A DNA stretch of 64,000 nucleotides from Candidatus Obscuribacter sp. (GTDB lineage: Bacteria; Cyanobacteriota; Vampirovibrionia; Obscuribacterales; Obscuribacteraceae): assembly GCA_016712465.1 (NCBI GenBank), contig JADJQZ010000001.1:1364001-1428000 (forward strand). The letters are read 5' to 3'. Shown piece by piece: positions 44,416 to 53,180 of the stretch. Below the pieces are notes generated by a model that made no database searches, was not told where the DNA came from, and saw only the letters and a list, made by a program, of their open reading frames with translations. Position numbers and translations under genes: made by a program. Position 1 is the stretch's first letter. Each line of letters begins with the position of its first letter.

Positions 44416-46005
44416 TTAGATTGTGACCATGGGGCGGAACTTGCCGAAGGCCTGTCTGAGAGAACCGGTGATTTCACCCACCGAGGCATAGGCTTCCACG
44501 GCTTCGCAGATGATGGGCACCAGATTATCGCTTTCCTGTGCGGCTTTAGAGAGGCGGGCCAATATAGCGTTTACCTTTTCCTGGTCCCGACCGGCTCTTA
44601 TCTCTTTCAGGTAGTTTACCTGTTTGCTCTCCAGCTCGGGAGATATTCGCTGCACCGGAATTTCTTCCTCTTCCTTATCGATGAAGGAATTTACACCCAC
44701 CACAAGTTTTCGCTTGGATTCTACTTCTTGATGGTCTTCGTAGGCGGAGTCTTGAATTTCTTTCTGGATAAAGCCTGTTTCCACAGCCTTGATAGCGCCG
44801 CCCATCTCTTCGATGCGGGCCAGGTACTCCTCTACTTCCGCCTCAATCCGGCTGGTGAGGTTTTCTATATAGTAGGAGCCGCCGCAGGGATCCACCACCG
44901 AGCCGACTCCCGTCTCGAAGGCAATTATTTGCTGGGTTCTAAGCGCCGTCAGGGCTGAAGCCTCGGTGGGCAGGGCGATGGCTTCGTCCTTGGAATTGGT
45001 ATGCAGGGACTGACAACCGCCCAGCGCCGCTGCCAAGGCTTCAATAGTGGTGCGAACGATGTTGTTGTCCGGCTGTTGCAGGGTTAAAGATGAGCCTGCC
45101 GTCTGCACGTGGAAGCGCAGGGTCATGGACTTGTCGTTCTTGGCGTTGAATTTCTCTTTCATTATTTTGGCCCAGAGCCTGCGGGCCGCACGGAACTTGG
45201 CAATTTCTTCAAAGAGATTCATCTGAGCCACAAAAAAGAAACTCAGTTGGGGGGCGAAGTCGTCTACATCAAGACCCCGGGAGATGGCTGCCCGCACGTA
45301 TTCGATGGCATTGGCGAAGGTAAAGGCCAGTTCCTGCACGGCCGTGGCGCCCGCTTCCCTTATATGGTAGCCGGAGATGGAAATGGTGTTCCATTTGGGC
45401 AGCTCTTTCGAGCAGTATTCGAAAATGTCGGTAATGAGGCGCATGGAGCCCCGGGGCGGAAAAATATAGGTGTTCCTGGCTTCGTACTCTTTTAATATGT
45501 CGTTTTGAATTGTGCCTGAAAGCAGCCTGGGATCAACACCTTGTTTGATGCCCACAGCCCGGTACATGGCAAGCAGGATGGCGCTTGTGGAGTTGATGGT
45601 CATGGAAGTCGAGACTTTGCCCAGGTCTATCTGGTCGAAGAGGCGTTCCATGTCCTTGAGGGTATCGATGGCAACGCCGGTGCGTCCGACCTCGCCAAGG
45701 GCCATGGGGTCGTCGGAATCGAGACCCATCTGGGTGGGCAGGTCGAAGGCGACGGAAAGACCGGTCTGCCCCTTGTCTAAGAGATATCTAAAGCGGCGGT
45801 TCGTGGCGTCGGCGTCACCGAAGCCGGCGTACTGACGCATGGTCCACACCCGTGTACGGTACATCTCCGGGTATATGCCGCGGGTGAAAGGGTAGGCACC
45901 TGGTTGCCCAAGGTCTCTTTCGAAGCGAAAGTGAGAGAGATCATCAGGTTTGAAGAAGTATTTTGACTTGGTCACGAGCTTATAATATTCCGTTACTTTA
46001 TCCAT
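44416..46005 (-). CDS. Methylmalonyl-CoA mutase, large (catalytic) subunit
   Basis: 529 residues from ATG 46005. TIM-barrel mutase core: MYRTRVWTMRQYAGFG, TGLSVAFDLPTQMGLDSD, TINSTSAILLAMY, ISGYHIREAGATAVQELAF (active-site His) and HTNSKDEAIALPTE. No B12-binding domain is present, so it belongs to the split type whose small subunit lies elsewhere. Interconverts methylmalonyl- and succinyl-CoA; isobutyryl/ethylmalonyl mutase is possible. The open frame continues to 46254 through the divergent gene, but those residues are not mutase-like. No ribosome site is seen upstream of the ATG. Confidence 0.88.
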   Translation of the reverse strand: MDKVTEYYKLVTKSKYFFKPDDLSHFRFERDLGQPGAYPFTRGIYPEMYRTRVWTMRQYAGFGDADATNRRFRYLLDKGQTGLSVAFDLPTQMGLDSDDPMALGEVGRTGVAIDTLKDMERLFDQIDLGKVSTSMTINSTSAILLAMYRAVGIKQGVDPRLLSGTIQNDILKEYEARNTYIFPPRGSMRLITDIFEYCSKELPKWNTISISGYHIREAGATAVQELAFTFANAIEYVRAAISRGLDVDDFAPQLSFFFVAQMNLFEEIAKFRAARRLWAKIMKEKFNAKNDKSMTLRFHVQTAGSSLTLQQPDNNIVRTTIEALAAALGGCQSLHTNSKDEAIALPTEASALTALRTQQIIAFETGVGSVVDPCGGSYYIENLTSRIEAEVEEYLARIEEMGGAIKAVETGFIQKEIQDSAYEDHQEVESKRKLVVGVNSFIDKEEEEIPVQRISPELESKQVNYLKEIRAGRDQEKVNAILARLSKAAQESDNLVPIICEAVEAYASVGEITGSLRQAFGKFRPMVTI

Positions 46006-46030
46006 ATATTGTAAGGGAGGACCGCCCCTC

Positions 46031-47443
46031 GTGAAGTACTGCGAGAATATCCTTGAAACAATCGGCTCAACGCCTCTTGTAAAGCTTAACAAGGTCACTA
46101 AAGGACTGAAGCCCACCATCCTGGCTAAGGTTGAGGTTTTCAATCCGGGTGGTTCCATTAAGGACCGACCTTCCCTGAAAATGATTGAAGAAGCCGAAAA
46201 GGCAGGCCTGCTCAAGCCCGGCGGCACAATTATCGAGCCGACTTCCGGCAACACCGGTACCGGTCTGGCTCAAATTGCCGCCGTCAAGGGTTATAAGTGC
46301 ATTTTGATCTGTCCCGACAAGGTAGCGCCGGAAAAAATAAACTTGCTTAAGGCTTACGGTGCTGAAGTTGTAATGGTGCCTTCCACGGTTTCCGCCGGCT
46401 CGCCCGAGAGCTACTACTCGGTAGCTAACCGCCTGACCATGGAAATTCCCGGATCCTTCCAGCCCAATCAGTTCGCCAATCCCAATAATCCGCTGGCGCA
46501 CTACCAGTCTACCGGACCGGAAATCTGGGAACAGACAGGCGGCAAGATTACTTGCCTGGTGGCCGGCGCCGGTACCGGTGGCACTATATCCGGTACTGCC
46601 AAGTATCTAAAAGAAAAGAATCCTAATATCAAAATTGTTGGTGCCGACCCGGAAGGTTCGATTTACTCCGGCGACACACCGGGCTCCTACAAAGTTGAAG
46701 GTATCGGCGAAGACTTCATTCCCAGAAACGCCGACTTGAAAATTGTGGACCATTTTGAGCGTATCTCCGACAAAGAGTCGTTCCAGATGGCGCGCCGGTT
46801 GGCCCGGGAAGAGGGTCTCCTGGTGGGTGGCTCCTGTGGCACTGCTACCTGCGCAGCATTGCGCGTAGCCGAGACCATGACGGAAGAAGATGTAATTGTG
46901 GTGATTCTGCCCGACGGCGGCAGAGGCTATCTGTCCAAAGTCTATTCCGATGATTGGATGCGCGACAATGGCTTCCTGCCTGCTTCCGGCATGAGCTTCT
47001 ACGCCAAAGATTTGATTGCCGAGAAAATCAAAGATGGTCGCGTGCCGCCCATGATTACCGTCAAACCCGACGATACCGTGCAGCATGCCATTGACTTGAT
47101 GGAAAAATATCAAATCGATCAGCTGCCTGTGATTACCGAAGCCGGTCAGAACGTTGGCCATATCAATGATCTTGTCGCCATGCAGATAGTCTTCGAGCGC
47201 AAGCATCCCGAAGCTACTCATATCAGCTCGGTCATGGGTAGACCTTATCCGCAGGTCGATTCCGATGCTGAAATCGATCATGTCTATCGGCAATTCAAAC
47301 TCGGTACCTCCATGGTGATTCTCACTAAGGACGGCAAAGCCGCCGGTGTTCTCACTAAGTTCGACATCGTGCAGCATCTGAAAGCCGAGACCGGTGCCGA
47401 GACTGTTAAGCACAGCAAGAAAGAAAAAGCATCAGTCAAGTAA
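46031..47443 (+). CDS. Cystathionine beta-synthase with CBS domain pair
   Basis: 470 residues. PLP domain with Lys44 in NPGGSIKDRP, TSGNTGTG and the phosphate loop GAGTGGT, then two CBS domains at about 335-465. This layout matches bacterial cystathionine beta-synthase; a cysteine synthase with CBS domains is the alternative. The next gene handles cystathionine, which favours the first. GTG 46031 has AAGGGAGG upstream. Divergent from the mutase with only 25 bases between start codons. Confidence 0.9.
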   Translation: MKYCENILETIGSTPLVKLNKVTKGLKPTILAKVEVFNPGGSIKDRPSLKMIEEAEKAGLLKPGGTIIEPTSGNTGTGLAQIAAVKGYKCILICPDKVAPEKINLLKAYGAEVVMVPSTVSAGSPESYYSVANRLTMEIPGSFQPNQFANPNNPLAHYQSTGPEIWEQTGGKITCLVAGAGTGGTISGTAKYLKEKNPNIKIVGADPEGSIYSGDTPGSYKVEGIGEDFIPRNADLKIVDHFERISDKESFQMARRLAREEGLLVGGSCGTATCAALRVAETMTEEDVIVVILPDGGRGYLSKVYSDDWMRDNGFLPASGMSFYAKDLIAEKIKDGRVPPMITVKPDDTVQHAIDLMEKYQIDQLPVITEAGQNVGHINDLVAMQIVFERKHPEATHISSVMGRPYPQVDSDAEIDHVYRQFKLGTSMVILTKDGKAAGVLTKFDIVQHLKAETGAETVKHSKKEKASVK

Positions 47444-47459
47444 TTTATTGGAGTTAGAA

Positions 47460-48629
47460 ATGAAGTTCTCGACAAAGGCTATCCACGCCGGGCAGGATCC
47501 GGATCCGACTACCGGAGCCATTATCACGCCCATTTTTCAAACCTCTACATATGTACAGGAAGGGCTGAACAAGCACAAAGGCTTCGAATATGCCCGTACG
47601 CAAAACCCGACCCGCTCTGCTTTAGAAGAGTGTCTGGCCGCCCTGGAAGGCGGCAAGTATGCCCTTTCTTTCGGTTCCGGTCTTGCTGCCGAAGGCAACA
47701 TCATGAATCTGCTTTCGGCCGGCGACCACGTCATCTGCGGCGACGATGTTTATGGCGGTACCTACAGACTCTTTGAGAAGGTCTGGAAGCGTTACGGTCT
47801 GACTTTCACATTTGTGGACGCCAGTGATGTAGCGAAAGTGAAGGCGGCCATCAAGCCCGAGACCAAGATGATCTGGGTGGAAACACCTACCAATCCGCTT
47901 CTGCGTCTCTGTGATTTGAAAGCAATTGCCACCCTGGCCAAAGAGCATAAGCTTATCTCCGTTGTGGACAACACCTTCGCCAGCCCCTACCTGCAAAATC
48001 CGCTCAAACTTGGTGCCGATGTGGTAGTGCATTCCGTCACTAAGTATCTGGGCGGGCACTCCGATGTGGTGGGTGGTGCCGTAATTACATCCGACGACAA
48101 GCTCTATGAAACTCTCAAGTTTCACCAGAATGCCGTCGGTGCCGTACCTGGCCCCTTTGATTGCTGGCTTGTTTTGCGCGGTCTCAAGACCCTGGCCGTG
48201 CGTATGGAAGCACACCAGAAGAATGCCATGGCTGTGGCCAAGTATCTCGAAAAGCACCCGGCTATCGAGAAGGTCATGTATCCCGGTCTCGAAAGTCATC
48301 CCCAGCACAAGCTGGCCAAAGAGCAGATGAACGGCTTCGGCGGCATGGTTTCTTTTGTACTCAAGGGCGGCCTGGAAAGTGCCAGACAGTTCCTGGGCAC
48401 CACCAAGCTCTTCGCTCTGGCTGAGAGTCTGGGCGGTGTGGAATCCCTGGTCTGCCACCCGGTATCAATGACCCATGGCTCCATTCCCAAGGAAGAGCGT
48501 GATGCCCGCGGCGTAGTGGATGCCCTGGTGCGCTTGTCCGTGGGTATAGAAGACGTGGATGATTTGATTCAAGATCTGGAAGCCGGTCTGGCGAAAGTAC
48601 AGGTTCTGGCCGGTTCTTCCAAGGGCTGA
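47460..48629 (+). CDS. Cystathionine gamma-lyase/synthase
   Basis: 389 residues, PLP fold type I. Lys195 in SVTKYLGGHSDVVGG, YARTQNPTR, SGLAAEGN and HPVSMTHGSIP are family stretches. Lyase and synthase cannot be told apart here; following cystathionine beta-synthase in one operon favours gamma-lyase (reverse transsulfuration to cysteine). TTGGAG precedes ATG 47460 by seven bases; an in-frame earlier start lies inside the upstream gene. Confidence 0.92.
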   Translation: MKFSTKAIHAGQDPDPTTGAIITPIFQTSTYVQEGLNKHKGFEYARTQNPTRSALEECLAALEGGKYALSFGSGLAAEGNIMNLLSAGDHVICGDDVYGGTYRLFEKVWKRYGLTFTFVDASDVAKVKAAIKPETKMIWVETPTNPLLRLCDLKAIATLAKEHKLISVVDNTFASPYLQNPLKLGADVVVHSVTKYLGGHSDVVGGAVITSDDKLYETLKFHQNAVGAVPGPFDCWLVLRGLKTLAVRMEAHQKNAMAVAKYLEKHPAIEKVMYPGLESHPQHKLAKEQMNGFGGMVSFVLKGGLESARQFLGTTKLFALAESLGGVESLVCHPVSMTHGSIPKEERDARGVVDALVRLSVGIEDVDDLIQDLEAGLAKVQVLAGSSKG

Positions 48630-48662
48630 TTCAACTGATAAGAAAGGTCTGAGATCGAATCG

Positions 48663-48698
48663 AAAGAGAGAAGCTGCCCCGGCCGCTTCTCTCTTTTA
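48663..48698. terminator. Terminator after the transsulfuration operon
   Basis: 12-base stem AAAGAGAGAAGC / GCTTCTCTCTTT with loop TGCCCCGGCC and a T run. The converging kinase gene ends just inside it. Confidence 0.85.
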
Positions 48699-50897
48699 CT
48701 GTGTGCTGACGAGCGGATCTTCCGTCGGCAATTGTTTGATTTTGGCAGCTCGCTCCCTTAGCAGTTCCGCCTCCTTCAGGTTCTTTTGCTGTCCTTCCAG
48801 GTCGGCTTTGGCATTCAAAACTTCAGTGAGCATGCGGCGTCCTTTGCCTATTTCTTTAAGTTCTCTGGTATCGTTGGCGCGTGGTTCTCGCTTCTCATAG
48901 CTTTCGGTGAGAGAGATGGCCGTGTCCAATTCTTTTTCCGCATCAGCAAAGAGGCTGCGGTCCCGGTCAAATTGACCAAGGCGCAGCCAGGCTTCCGCTA
49001 AGTCGAGTGGGCGTAATCCCGGTTTGTGATTATCCGAGGCTCGCTTCATTATCTGCAGGCTTTCTTTCAGGAGCGGTCCTACTGTTTCTACTTCATCTCT
49101 TTGCCAGTGGCAGATGGCTAGTTCCATCTTGAGCCTGGCCAGTTGTGGATCATCTGAGGCGGCAAATCTGTTATAGAGAGTGCAGGCTCTAGTGAGGAGC
49201 TTTATTTGCCTGTCGATATCTTGATTGGCTGCCAGTCGGCGACCCAGTTCGATGATGCCCTGAATGACGGCCGTCAGGTCTGCATCAAGTTGTTTGGTGA
49301 GAACCGTGTTGCCCCCATCTTGAGAGTTTAGTTTGCGGCTGGCCGTGTCGATACGATCCAGTTCTCCCATGGCACTGGCATAATCTTCCAGCAGGCGCTT
49401 CATTAAGACGCCGTTCAACTGTGCCAGGGTTTTTTCCGTTCCGGCAGTGTTGTGGCTCTTTTCGTAGAGATTGAGCTTGGCTCTGAGAGCGTTCGCCTCA
49501 TGGGCGTGGCGATCATCGAAGCTCTTGGAAATTTCCAGAGTGTAATTGTAGAGCTGTTCGGCTTGATCAAAATTGCCCGAGTCTTTTAGATAGTCGGCAA
49601 AGCTCACCACAAAGAGGAAGCGGTTGCGATTGAAGAAAGTGCCTCTGTCGGTGCTCGGACCCTGCCAACCGAAGTAGAGGTAAATGAGAGCGCCACCAAG
49701 GATAGTAGCAAGTAGAATCGCCGTGATTGCCCCGGGGCGTTTCTGGGGATCGGCGAGAGACCTGGCAATACTGGTGCGACTGAGGTGGTGGAGGAAGTTT
49801 TCTTTGCTGCTTGATGCCTTGCCGTCTGTGGCCTTGCTCAAGCCTGTAGAACCTTTAGACTGGTCGGCGCCCACTTCTCCGCCTGTCTTTAACTGCAGTT
49901 GCAGACCGGAACCGGCCGATACCAATCCGGTTTTCGGCAGCTTCTCCTGAAAGAAGGCTTCGTAGAGGTCGGCTACACTGCTGAAACGATCAGCCGGGCG
50001 CTTGGCCAGGCATTGCATAATGACCGCTTCCGTGTGGGGTGAGAGGCTGATGCGAGGCGAGACCTCGGTCGGTTTTGCCGGCTTGGTTTTCAGATGCATC
50101 TGCATGGTGTCAAAGGCGGTGCTGCCAATCAGTGGTGTCTTTCCTGCCACCACCTCATACATCAGGCAACCGAGAGAATAGATGTCGGAGCGCGCATCCA
50201 GGGATAAGCCGGCGCACTGCTCCGGGCTCATATATAGAGGAGAACCGAAAACTTCACCGGTGCGTGTCAGATTTTGACCGCTCTCGATTTCTCCCGGCAG
50301 GTTTATTTTAGCGATGCCGAAATCAACCAGCTTGACGATAATGGAGCCGTCGCTCTGCGGTTCCAGAAAGAGGTTGCTTGGTTTCAGGTCTCTATGAATG
50401 ACGCCTTTGCTATGGGCATGATCCAGTCCCATGCAGGCCTGGCGGAAGATTTCACGAGCTTTGTCTTCCGGCAGAATTACATCGCGCTCAAGAATGGAGG
50501 AAAGGTCTTCGCCGGACAAATAGTCCATGACCAGATAGGCTCTGCCATCATCAGTAATACCAAAGTCATGAACCCTGACTACATTGGGGTGGTCCAGGTT
50601 GCTGGCGGCCTTGGCCTCGTATTGAAAACGTTGGAACATGGAGGCATCGGCCACAAGAAAAGGATGCAGCAGTTTGACTGCGCATATTCTTTCCATATAC
50701 TTGTGGCGAGCCTGGTAGATGACGCTCATGCCGCCCGAGCCAAGCACCTTCAAAATCTGATATTTGTCGGCAAAAGTAGTGCCTATGAGGGGATCGTTTG
50801 CTACCGGTACAAGTTGCCCGCCGTCTCTGGGGCAACTGTCATCCTGACTGTCATACTCGGTTTTGCAACTCAGGCAGACTTTTTTGTAGGAACTCAT
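48696..50897 (-). CDS. Ser/Thr protein kinase with zinc-ribbon-like start and C-terminal repeats
   Basis: 733 residues from ATG 50897 (frame open to 50972). N-terminal Cys8/Cys11/Cys22 motif ending CPRDGGQL, then the kinase domain: G-loop GSGGMSVIY, Lys75 in CAVKLL, HRDLKPSN with Asp170, DFG at 192-194. One membrane helix at about 395-415 leads to a TPR-like extracytoplasmic part rich in Gln/Glu. Full catalytic set, so likely active. Substrate unknown. Convergent with the transsulfuration operon. Confidence 0.9.
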   Translation of the reverse strand: MSSYKKVCLSCKTEYDSQDDSCPRDGGQLVPVANDPLIGTTFADKYQILKVLGSGGMSVIYQARHKYMERICAVKLLHPFLVADASMFQRFQYEAKAASNLDHPNVVRVHDFGITDDGRAYLVMDYLSGEDLSSILERDVILPEDKAREIFRQACMGLDHAHSKGVIHRDLKPSNLFLEPQSDGSIIVKLVDFGIAKINLPGEIESGQNLTRTGEVFGSPLYMSPEQCAGLSLDARSDIYSLGCLMYEVVAGKTPLIGSTAFDTMQMHLKTKPAKPTEVSPRISLSPHTEAVIMQCLAKRPADRFSSVADLYEAFFQEKLPKTGLVSAGSGLQLQLKTGGEVGADQSKGSTGLSKATDGKASSSKENFLHHLSRTSIARSLADPQKRPGAITAILLATILGGALIYLYFGWQGPSTDRGTFFNRNRFLFVVSFADYLKDSGNFDQAEQLYNYTLEISKSFDDRHAHEANALRAKLNLYEKSHNTAGTEKTLAQLNGVLMKRLLEDYASAMGELDRIDTASRKLNSQDGGNTVLTKQLDADLTAVIQGIIELGRRLAANQDIDRQIKLLTRACTLYNRFAASDDPQLARLKMELAICHWQRDEVETVGPLLKESLQIMKRASDNHKPGLRPLDLAEAWLRLGQFDRDRSLFADAEKELDTAISLTESYEKREPRANDTRELKEIGKGRRMLTEVLNAKADLEGQQKNLKEAELLRERAAKIKQLPTEDPLVSTQ

Positions 50898-51009
50898 AGA
50901 ATTTGTAATAGCCTGCTGCTGAGACAACTTAGGTGAATGCAAACCGTATTCAATAATACACGGGTGCAGCAAGGGATGGTTGCAAAAGTAAAAGCCTGCA
51001 TAAGCTTGT

Positions 51010-51546
51010 TTATTTGCGCAGTACCGGCAAAAGTATGCCCAGGGCGAAGAGGAAAATGTGGATGCAGTGGGACTGCATCATGCTCTGACCGACAGCCTGA
51101 TCCTCGCCTATTGCCTGAGAAAGGCTCAAGGCCGTGAGCAACTCCTGCCTGAGTGGGCCAAGAGCCATGCCCAGGAAGAGGCCGGCCAGAATGGTAACTA
51201 CAATTTTAGGGCCGAGCTTATAGCCGGCCACCCGGTGCACGGACTTACCAACCATGTAAGAGAGACCCAAAAGGATAAGGTAACTGTAAAAGCCGAAACC
51301 CATGCCTGTCAGACCGGAGTTGACATAGCCGAAGGCAAAGCCCAGAAAGGCTGTATATGAAAGGGTTTTTAGTAAAATCGCGGGCGGCACCTGCAGCACA
51401 TGGGAAGTAAACCGACCGGCGCATTTCTTGCAGCGGTTGCCTACGGCGCACTGCACGAAGCACTTAGGGCAGACCGGCTCGTTGCAGTCGATGCACTTGA
51501 GGGCGGAGTCTCCGCATGAGTGTACTGGTGTGATTTTTGTGCTCAT
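51010..51546 (-). CDS. Membrane protein with N-terminal B-box-like zinc motif
   Basis: 178 residues from ATG 51546. Eight Cys in the first 42 residues (11, 18, 21, 26, 29, 33, 39, 42) form a B-box-like zinc finger, then about four membrane helices. Similar small proteins are found with other membrane zinc-finger families; function unknown. No adjacent operon partner; the kinase gene ends upstream on the same strand. Confidence 0.7.
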   Translation of the reverse strand: MSTKITPVHSCGDSALKCIDCNEPVCPKCFVQCAVGNRCKKCAGRFTSHVLQVPPAILLKTLSYTAFLGFAFGYVNSGLTGMGFGFYSYLILLGLSYMVGKSVHRVAGYKLGPKIVVTILAGLFLGMALGPLRQELLTALSLSQAIGEDQAVGQSMMQSHCIHIFLFALGILLPVLRK

Positions 51547-51732
51547 TTTTGAAGAAAATCGCTCTCTTTCAGCCAAATTAAAACACTACAGTAAAACACT
51601 GTGAGGTTTATACCCGGGTGCTTGCTTCAATATCTTAAACAGCCTTGCTTCTGAGGTCTCATATAGAAGGGTACTATTGACTGAAATTATTTAGGACGTT
51701 GCCCCGGCGGGTAGTTATTTAAGGAATCTGTT

Positions 51733-52644
51733 ATGGCACAAGTAAATTCAACAAGTTCGCGCACCACTGAGGCTCTTGCCTTTCTCGGTATGGGTATCAT
51801 GGGGGCGGCCATGGCCTCCCATCTGGCTTCCGCCGGGCATAGCCTGCGAGTATGGAATCGAAGCGCCGGTAAGACCGGCGCCCTGGAGGCGCTGGGGGCA
51901 ACGGCTTGTGCCGACCTGGGCGAGGCGGTCTCCTCTTCCAGCTTGATTTTCACCTGTCTGGGTGACGAAAAAGACGTGGAGTCGGTGCTCCTGGGTGCAA
52001 ACGGGGTGCTTGAGCATTTGCCGGCCGGTTCCGTGGTGGTTGACTTCAGCACAATCGGTCCGGAAACGGCCAGGCGGCTTGCGGACCGCTTCCAGGCATC
52101 CGGCTCTTGTTTTCTGGATGCTCCGGTGACCGGCGGCGATGTGGGGGCGCGCAACGGCACTCTCACCATCATGGTCGGGGGTGATGCAATTGCCTTCGAG
52201 CGGGTGCGACCCTACCTCAGCTTGATGGGCAAAACCCTGGTACATTGCGGGGTAAGCGGTAGCGGTCAGGCTCTCAAGCTTTGCAACCAGGTGCTCTGCT
52301 CCGTTAATCTAGTGGCCCTTTTGGAAGCCATGACCCTGGCTCGCCGCCTTGGACTGGACGAAAGCCTGGTGGTGGAAGCCCTTGGCAATGGCGCGGGCGG
52401 CTCCTGGGCTTTGAGCAACCTTGGCCCGCGAATTCTCAAGCGGGATTTTGCCCCGGGCTTTTCCATTCGCCATATGCTTAAAGATTTGCGACTGGTTGGA
52501 GAAAGTCTTAATGAGGGTGGTTTTGGGGTGCTGGGCGGCACTCAGTGGTCGGTGCAAAGATTCAATCAGGTGGTGGAAGAGGGCGGAGCGGCGGCTCTCG
52601 ACCTTGGTACCCAGGCCATGTATCTGGCCTATGAGGACTCTTAA
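51733..52644 (+). CDS. NAD(P)-dependent beta-hydroxyacid dehydrogenase
   Basis: 303 residues. N-terminal FLGMGIMGAAMA nucleotide motif, DAPVTGGDVGARNGTL substrate-binding signature and the KLCNQVL catalytic-Lys region, as in 3-hydroxyisobutyrate dehydrogenase, tartronate semialdehyde reductase or glyoxylate reductase. Substrate cannot be decided. AAGGA precedes ATG 51733 by about eight bases. Stands alone. Confidence 0.88.
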   Translation: MAQVNSTSSRTTEALAFLGMGIMGAAMASHLASAGHSLRVWNRSAGKTGALEALGATACADLGEAVSSSSLIFTCLGDEKDVESVLLGANGVLEHLPAGSVVVDFSTIGPETARRLADRFQASGSCFLDAPVTGGDVGARNGTLTIMVGGDAIAFERVRPYLSLMGKTLVHCGVSGSGQALKLCNQVLCSVNLVALLEAMTLARRLGLDESLVVEALGNGAGGSWALSNLGPRILKRDFAPGFSIRHMLKDLRLVGESLNEGGFGVLGGTQWSVQRFNQVVEEGGAAALDLGTQAMYLAYEDS

Positions 52645-52872
52645 GGGGACAGTCGATTACTTAGGGCACCGGTGGGAGTTTGCAGCTATCTGGCAACCAG
52701 CATTTCAATACATATGAATGAAGTATATACGGTTGTCACGGCAGAGAATTTAATTCAAAAGCAGTACACAAGCCAGTTAAGGTGGGGTAGCATTTATTGT
52801 CTAGTCAATACCTGTCTCCCGCTCCTTGGGGCTGGTGTTGTTCGTTTGTGAGCCTAGAGAGGGAATTTTAGA

Positions 52873-53079
52873 ATGTCTACAGCAACAGCTACAGTAATGG
52901 ACACAGCCTTGCTCGATGAGGTTGTGCACTGGGTAAAAACCCTCACCGCTGCCGGCGTCTCTCCTGACGCTGCCGCAAAAGTGACCACTAAGATTCTTCT
53001 TGCCGCCAATTCGGAAGAGTCTGATGATTTCTGGTGCGAAGGCGATGAAGATCTCGATGATATGGACGATGAAGAGTAA
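52873..53079 (+). CDS. Small acidic protein
   Basis: 68 residues, N-terminal helical part and a very acidic tail (DEDLDDMDDEE). AGAGAGGGA lies 7-8 bases before ATG 52873 and a strong terminator follows, so it appears to be a real monocistronic gene. No family recognised. Confidence 0.7.
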   Translation: MSTATATVMDTALLDEVVHWVKTLTAAGVSPDAAAKVTTKILLAANSEESDDFWCEGDEDLDDMDDEE

Positions 53080-53111
53080 TCGCTTCACGTCGTAAATCTA
53101 CTTGATGAAAG

Positions 53112-53136
53112 CTCCCCGGCCGACCGGGGAGTTTTT
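53112..53136 (+). terminator. Rho-independent terminator after the small acidic gene
   Basis: 8-base GC stem CTCCCCGG / CCGGGGAG, loop CCGA, followed by TTTTT. Confidence 0.9.
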
Positions 53137-53180
53137 GTTTGGCAAATCAGGTAAAAGATAAGTAGAAGATCCTGGGGAGA

